48,539 bases of DNA from SAR202 cluster bacterium (lineage in GTDB: Bacteria; Chloroflexota; Dehalococcoidia; Lucifugimonadales; VGZY01), in assembly GCA_016872355.1 (NCBI GenBank), contig VGZY01000013.1:1-48539 (forward strand), given 5' to 3'. Every line of letters starts with the position of its first letter. Position 1 is the first letter of the stretch. Below the pieces are notes generated by a model, which had not been told where the DNA came from, did not search any database, and saw only the letters and a list, made by a program, of their open reading frames with translations. Both the position numbers and the translations under genes were made by a program. Positions 45,891 through 48,539 of this stretch are shown piece by piece.

Positions 45891-46144
45891 TACGCCAGGC
45901 TGCGCACGATCGGCAGCAGGACCATCTGCATGAGCAGCAGCGCGATCATCGGCGTCAAGTCGAACATTCCGAAACGCGGGACTACCTTGCGGATGGGCAT
46001 CAGGACCGGCTCGGTTATCTGGTTCAGGATAACGCTCAGCGGGTCGGTGCCGCGCGGGGATATCCACGACATGATCACACGGCCGAATATCGCCAGCGTG
46101 AGGATGTTAATCAGGATCTCGAAGAACCTTACCGTGAACTCCAT
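45887..46144 (-). CDS. YggT family membrane protein
   Basis: This 85-residue protein has two membrane helices and the motif WISPRGTDPLSVILNQITEPVLMPIRKVVPRFGMFDLTPMIALLL, characteristic of YggT. YggT genes often lie next to proC and DUF167 genes, as here. It overlaps proC by one base (TAATG). Confidence 0.9.
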   Translation of the reverse strand: MEFTVRFFEILINILTLAIFGRVIMSWISPRGTDPLSVILNQITEPVLMPIRKVVPRFGMFDLTPMIALLLMQMVLLPIVRSLAY

Positions 46145-46950
46145 TATTTCTGGCCCCCGAGCGCCCGCGATTTCTGGTATGCCGCAACAATTGCTTCCAG
46201 AATTGTACCCCGAAACGCGTTCTGTTCGAAAACTTTCAGCGCCTCCGCCGTCGTCCCGCCGGGTGACGTGACCATATCCCGCAGCTCCGCCGGGTGCTTG
46301 CCGGACTCCTTTACCATGCGCGTCGTGCCCAGCACGGTCTGCAGCACGAGCTTTCGCGCCATGTCCCGCTGCATCCCCATGTATACGCCCGCGTCGATCA
46401 TCGCCTCAATGAACAGGTACACGTACGCCGGCCCGCTGGCGCTCAGCGCGGTGGACATGTCGATGAACTTCTCATCGGCCACGTACACCTCTTCACCCAG
46501 CGTGGCCAGGATGGACCGGCAGACATCCAGCTTCGACTGCTGCACCTGCGGCGTCGCTGTCCACACGCTCATCCCCGCGCCGATCTGCGATGGCGTGTTG
46601 GGCATGACACGCACGACGGCCTGGTGCCCGAGGCCGGAGGTGAGAGTCTCCATCTTGGCACCCGCGATAATAGAGAGAACGACCTGCTCCTTCTCGAGGT
46701 TGGGCTTGAGCTCGGCCATCACGTCGGCAAGCTGCTGCGGCTTGATCGACAGGACGACGAGATCCGCGCCACTCGCAGCGCCTGCGTTGTCGGCCCGCGC
46801 CTCGATGCCGTACCTGCTGGCCAGGTACGCGCGGCGGTCGGCGAACGGCTCCCCGGCGACCAAGTCCTGCTTGCCGGCAATCCCGGCCTTGAGTATGCCG
46901 CCGATCATCGCCTCCGCCATCATCCCGCCACCGACGAACGCTATGCGCAT
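46144..46950 (-). CDS. proC: Pyrroline-5-carboxylate reductase
   Basis: This 268-residue enzyme makes the last step of proline synthesis. It has the NADP-binding GGGMMAEAMIGGILKAG, VVLSIKPQQ, VVRVMPNTPSQIGAGMSVW, the catalytic ALSASGPAYVYLFIEAMIDAGV and SPGGTTAEALKVFE. Length and motifs are typical. Confidence 0.95.
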   Translation of the reverse strand: MRIAFVGGGMMAEAMIGGILKAGIAGKQDLVAGEPFADRRAYLASRYGIEARADNAGAASGADLVVLSIKPQQLADVMAELKPNLEKEQVVLSIIAGAKMETLTSGLGHQAVVRVMPNTPSQIGAGMSVWTATPQVQQSKLDVCRSILATLGEEVYVADEKFIDMSTALSASGPAYVYLFIEAMIDAGVYMGMQRDMARKLVLQTVLGTTRMVKESGKHPAELRDMVTSPGGTTAEALKVFEQNAFRGTILEAIVAAYQKSRALGGQK

Positions 46951-47314
46951 GGTAGAGATGTCCTCGCTAAATTTCGTCTTCTCACGGCGCGTCGACTGTT
47001 TGACTCCCTCCTCTCCATGAGGGAGAGGCCTACGGGGCCTTATCCGTAGAGCCTGCCCTGAGGCTTTGCGAAGGGGTGAGGGCTATCGGCTCTTTTGCCT
47101 TCGCTCTTTTCGGATCGTACGGGCAGGTCCCCGTGCCTGCCCTGGGCGGGGTCCGGCCCTGCAGCCATCGCCATCCATCCAACAGCCTTAGCCCTCACCC
47201 TTTGCCCGGAGCGGCAAAGGCCTCTCCCTCGGGGAGAGGAGGAAAACCGCCCCTCTGCCTCCCCCCCCCCCGACACCCCCTAGTCGCCCAAAGCGGCGAC
47301 GTCTCCCCCCGACC
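46951..47314. other. Non-coding region with a palindromic repeat pair
   Basis: No gene is supported. The stretch lies between pdxA and proC and is occupied mostly by the repeat pair at 47007-47242 and a C-rich tract (47262-47279). Confidence 0.6.
47007..47242. repeat. Inverted pair of CTCTCC/GGAGAGG palindromic repeats
   Basis: The left element (47007-47085) starts with CCTCCTCTCC...GGGAGAGGCC and ends with AAGGGGTGAGGGCTA. The right element (47189-47242) is its inverted relative, TAGCCCTCACCCTTTG ... GGCCTCTCCCTCGGGGAGAGGAGG. Inside the left element GCCTGCCCTGAGGCTTTGCGAAGGG resembles a widespread intergenic palindrome type. About 100 bases of unrelated sequence separate them. Confidence 0.65.
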
Positions 47315-48319
47315 CTACCTCAGCTTGCTCTCGCTGGCCAGGTCCACGGCGACCACTATCGCCTCCAGCATGCTCTGGTGGTCCGCCACGCCCTTGCCGG
47401 CGATGTCGAACGCCGTGCCGTGGTCCACAGACGTGCGGATGAACGGCAGCCCCAGGTTCACGCTGACGCTCTTTGCCCAGTTGTGCACCTTGATCGCGAT
47501 GTGCCCCTGGTCGTGGTACATTGCCAGCGCTACGTCGTACTTCCCGTTAATCGCCTGGTTGAACACAGTGTCGGCCGGGACCGGGCCAATGGCGTTGATG
47601 CCGGCGGCGCGGGCAGCCTCAACGGCGGGTGCGATGTGCTCGCCCTCCTCGGAGCCGATGAGGCCGCCGTCGCTCGCGTGCGGGTTCAGCGCGGCGACTC
47701 CGATGCGCGGGGAAGGGAAGCCCCAGCGCTTGAAGTTGTCGTGCGTGAGCCTGATCTTGGAGAGAACGTTGTCCTTGGTGACGTAATCGCATGCCTTTCG
47801 GAGCGATTTGTGGGTGGTCATGTGGACGACGCGGAGGGTGTCCGCCATCAGCATCGTGGCGACCTCTGTCGCGCCGGTCTGCCGCTGGAAGATCTCCATG
47901 TGGCCGATGTCCTTGTACCCGGCCATCTTGCAGGACTCTTTGTTGATCGGCGCAGTGACGATGGCCGCGATCTTGGTCCCGGTGGCCATCTCGCCCGCGC
48001 GGAGCACCCACGCCACAGAGGCCTTCCCAGCCTCAGGCGAGTTCTTTCCAATCGCAATCGCCGCCGTGGACACCCCGTCGACTTCCATGACATCGATCGT
48101 CCCGTACGATCCGCGTGCGTCCTCCGCGATCTGTATCTTGCGGACGGCGGCCTTCGACTCGGCTAGCCTCACGGCCGCCTGCATGGTGGCGACGCTTCCG
48201 ACGACAACCGGCCGGCACTTCTCATAAATGTACCGCTCCGCCAGCGCCTTTGCGGTAACCTCTGCGCCTATGCCGGCGGGGTCGCCCATGGTGATTGCGA
48301 GCACGGGTCTGGTGGCCAA
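47315..48319 (-). CDS. pdxA: 4-hydroxythreonine-4-phosphate dehydrogenase (PdxA family)
   Basis: This 334-residue metal- and NAD-dependent enzyme of pyridoxal phosphate synthesis has TMGDPAGIGAE, VTAPINKESCKMAGYKDIGHMEIFQRQTG, metal histidines in GHMEIF, ALNPHASDGG and AMYHDQGH, and TSVDHGTAFDIAGKG. A PdxA2-like D-threonate/erythronate 4-phosphate dehydrogenase is also possible. It starts with TTG (AGGA 9 bases upstream). Confidence 0.9.
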   Translation of the reverse strand: MATRPVLAITMGDPAGIGAEVTAKALAERYIYEKCRPVVVGSVATMQAAVRLAESKAAVRKIQIAEDARGSYGTIDVMEVDGVSTAAIAIGKNSPEAGKASVAWVLRAGEMATGTKIAAIVTAPINKESCKMAGYKDIGHMEIFQRQTGATEVATMLMADTLRVVHMTTHKSLRKACDYVTKDNVLSKIRLTHDNFKRWGFPSPRIGVAALNPHASDGGLIGSEEGEHIAPAVEAARAAGINAIGPVPADTVFNQAINGKYDVALAMYHDQGHIAIKVHNWAKSVSVNLGLPFIRTSVDHGTAFDIAGKGVADHQSMLEAIVVAVDLASESKLR

Positions 48320-48347
48320 GCTATGCGTCCTGGATAGAGTAGCGTCA

Positions 48348-48376
48348 ATTATACGGGCTACGCGCGGGCGGGTACA
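48348..48376 (-). promoter_or_regulatory. Possible promoter of pdxA
   Basis: On the minus strand TGTACC (48371-48376), 17 bases and a perfect TATAAT (48348-48353) precede the TTG start by about 30 bases. The -35 is weak. The rest of the window to 48539 shows no feature. Confidence 0.5.
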
Positions 48377-48539
48377 GGGCTTGTCAGCGTGCCCGTGGAC
48401 GCTTGGAGACTTCTGCCATCTCGCAGCAGTCCCTTACGCTTCTCGGACCATCTTGCCCCAAAGTCAGCCCTCATAACCAAACGGGCCGTTTTTTATACAT
48501 GAATTTTGGGTCAAATTTGTTGAATATCAGTATTGACAA

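Overview
The window is a GC-rich bacterial chromosome segment, most consistent with Chloroflexota of the Dehalococcoidia/SAR202 type. This is an inference. It rests on a 16S gene without an adjacent 23S, a catabolic mix (DUF1800/DUF1501 pair, P1 peptidase, phosphotriesterase-like, Gfo/Idh/MocA and Ldh2 proteins) and the style of the housekeeping proteins. Placing the 16S gene at 29142-30633 in a reference tree would settle it. Promoters that can be read match the sigma-70 consensus well.

Layout. 1-830: the end of a probable insertion sequence and a minus-strand pair of small genes (nucleotidyltransferase plus partner). 898-1124: a stand-alone 5S rRNA gene with its own promoter and terminator. 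1560-5285: ribosomal protein S1 and ClpC. 5334-11532: class IV aminotransferase, phosphotriesterase-like protein, RadA, LarC, cysteine desulfurase and thioredoxin, all plus strand. 11876-15517: a two-subunit ABC exporter with one degenerate ATP site. 15527-22004 (minus strand): Ldh2-type dehydrogenase, alpha/beta hydrolase, cyclophilin, NHL protein, DUF1501 and DUF1800 proteins, with two REPIN-like elements between genes. 22289-28500: Gfo/Idh/MocA oxidoreductase, Yip1-like membrane protein, MFS transporter, DUF1801 protein, a membrane/beta-propeller gene split by one in-frame stop, and another membrane protein.

28716-30745 holds tRNA-Ala and a complete 16S rRNA gene, both minus strand. A terminator separates them, the 16S is flanked by a long processing stem, and no 23S follows. 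31109-35213 is a three-gene cassette (gamma-glutamyltransferase, D-2-hydroxyacid dehydrogenase, alkaline-phosphatase-superfamily enzyme) behind a promoter with an inverted repeat in its spacer. 35240-41039 holds a REP pair, an RRM RNA-binding protein, P1 peptidase, S9 peptidase, a lactonase-like propeller and BirA.

41063-45586 is the most unusual protein-coding region. It is a tandem run of membrane proteins that nearly all begin with CxxC zinc ribbons: two GT39-like glycosyltransferases, a TM2 protein interrupted by a frameshift, a 58-residue ribbon protein, then a PrsW-like membrane protease. 45576-48319 closes with DUF167, YggT, ProC and PdxA genes and another palindromic repeat pair.

The points I rank highest are the dispersed rRNA genes (5S alone, 16S alone, no 23S), the zinc-ribbon membrane cluster, several REPIN-like GTAG palindrome pairs, and three genes whose best starts appear to be non-ATG/GTG/TTG codons placed behind good ribosome binding sites.
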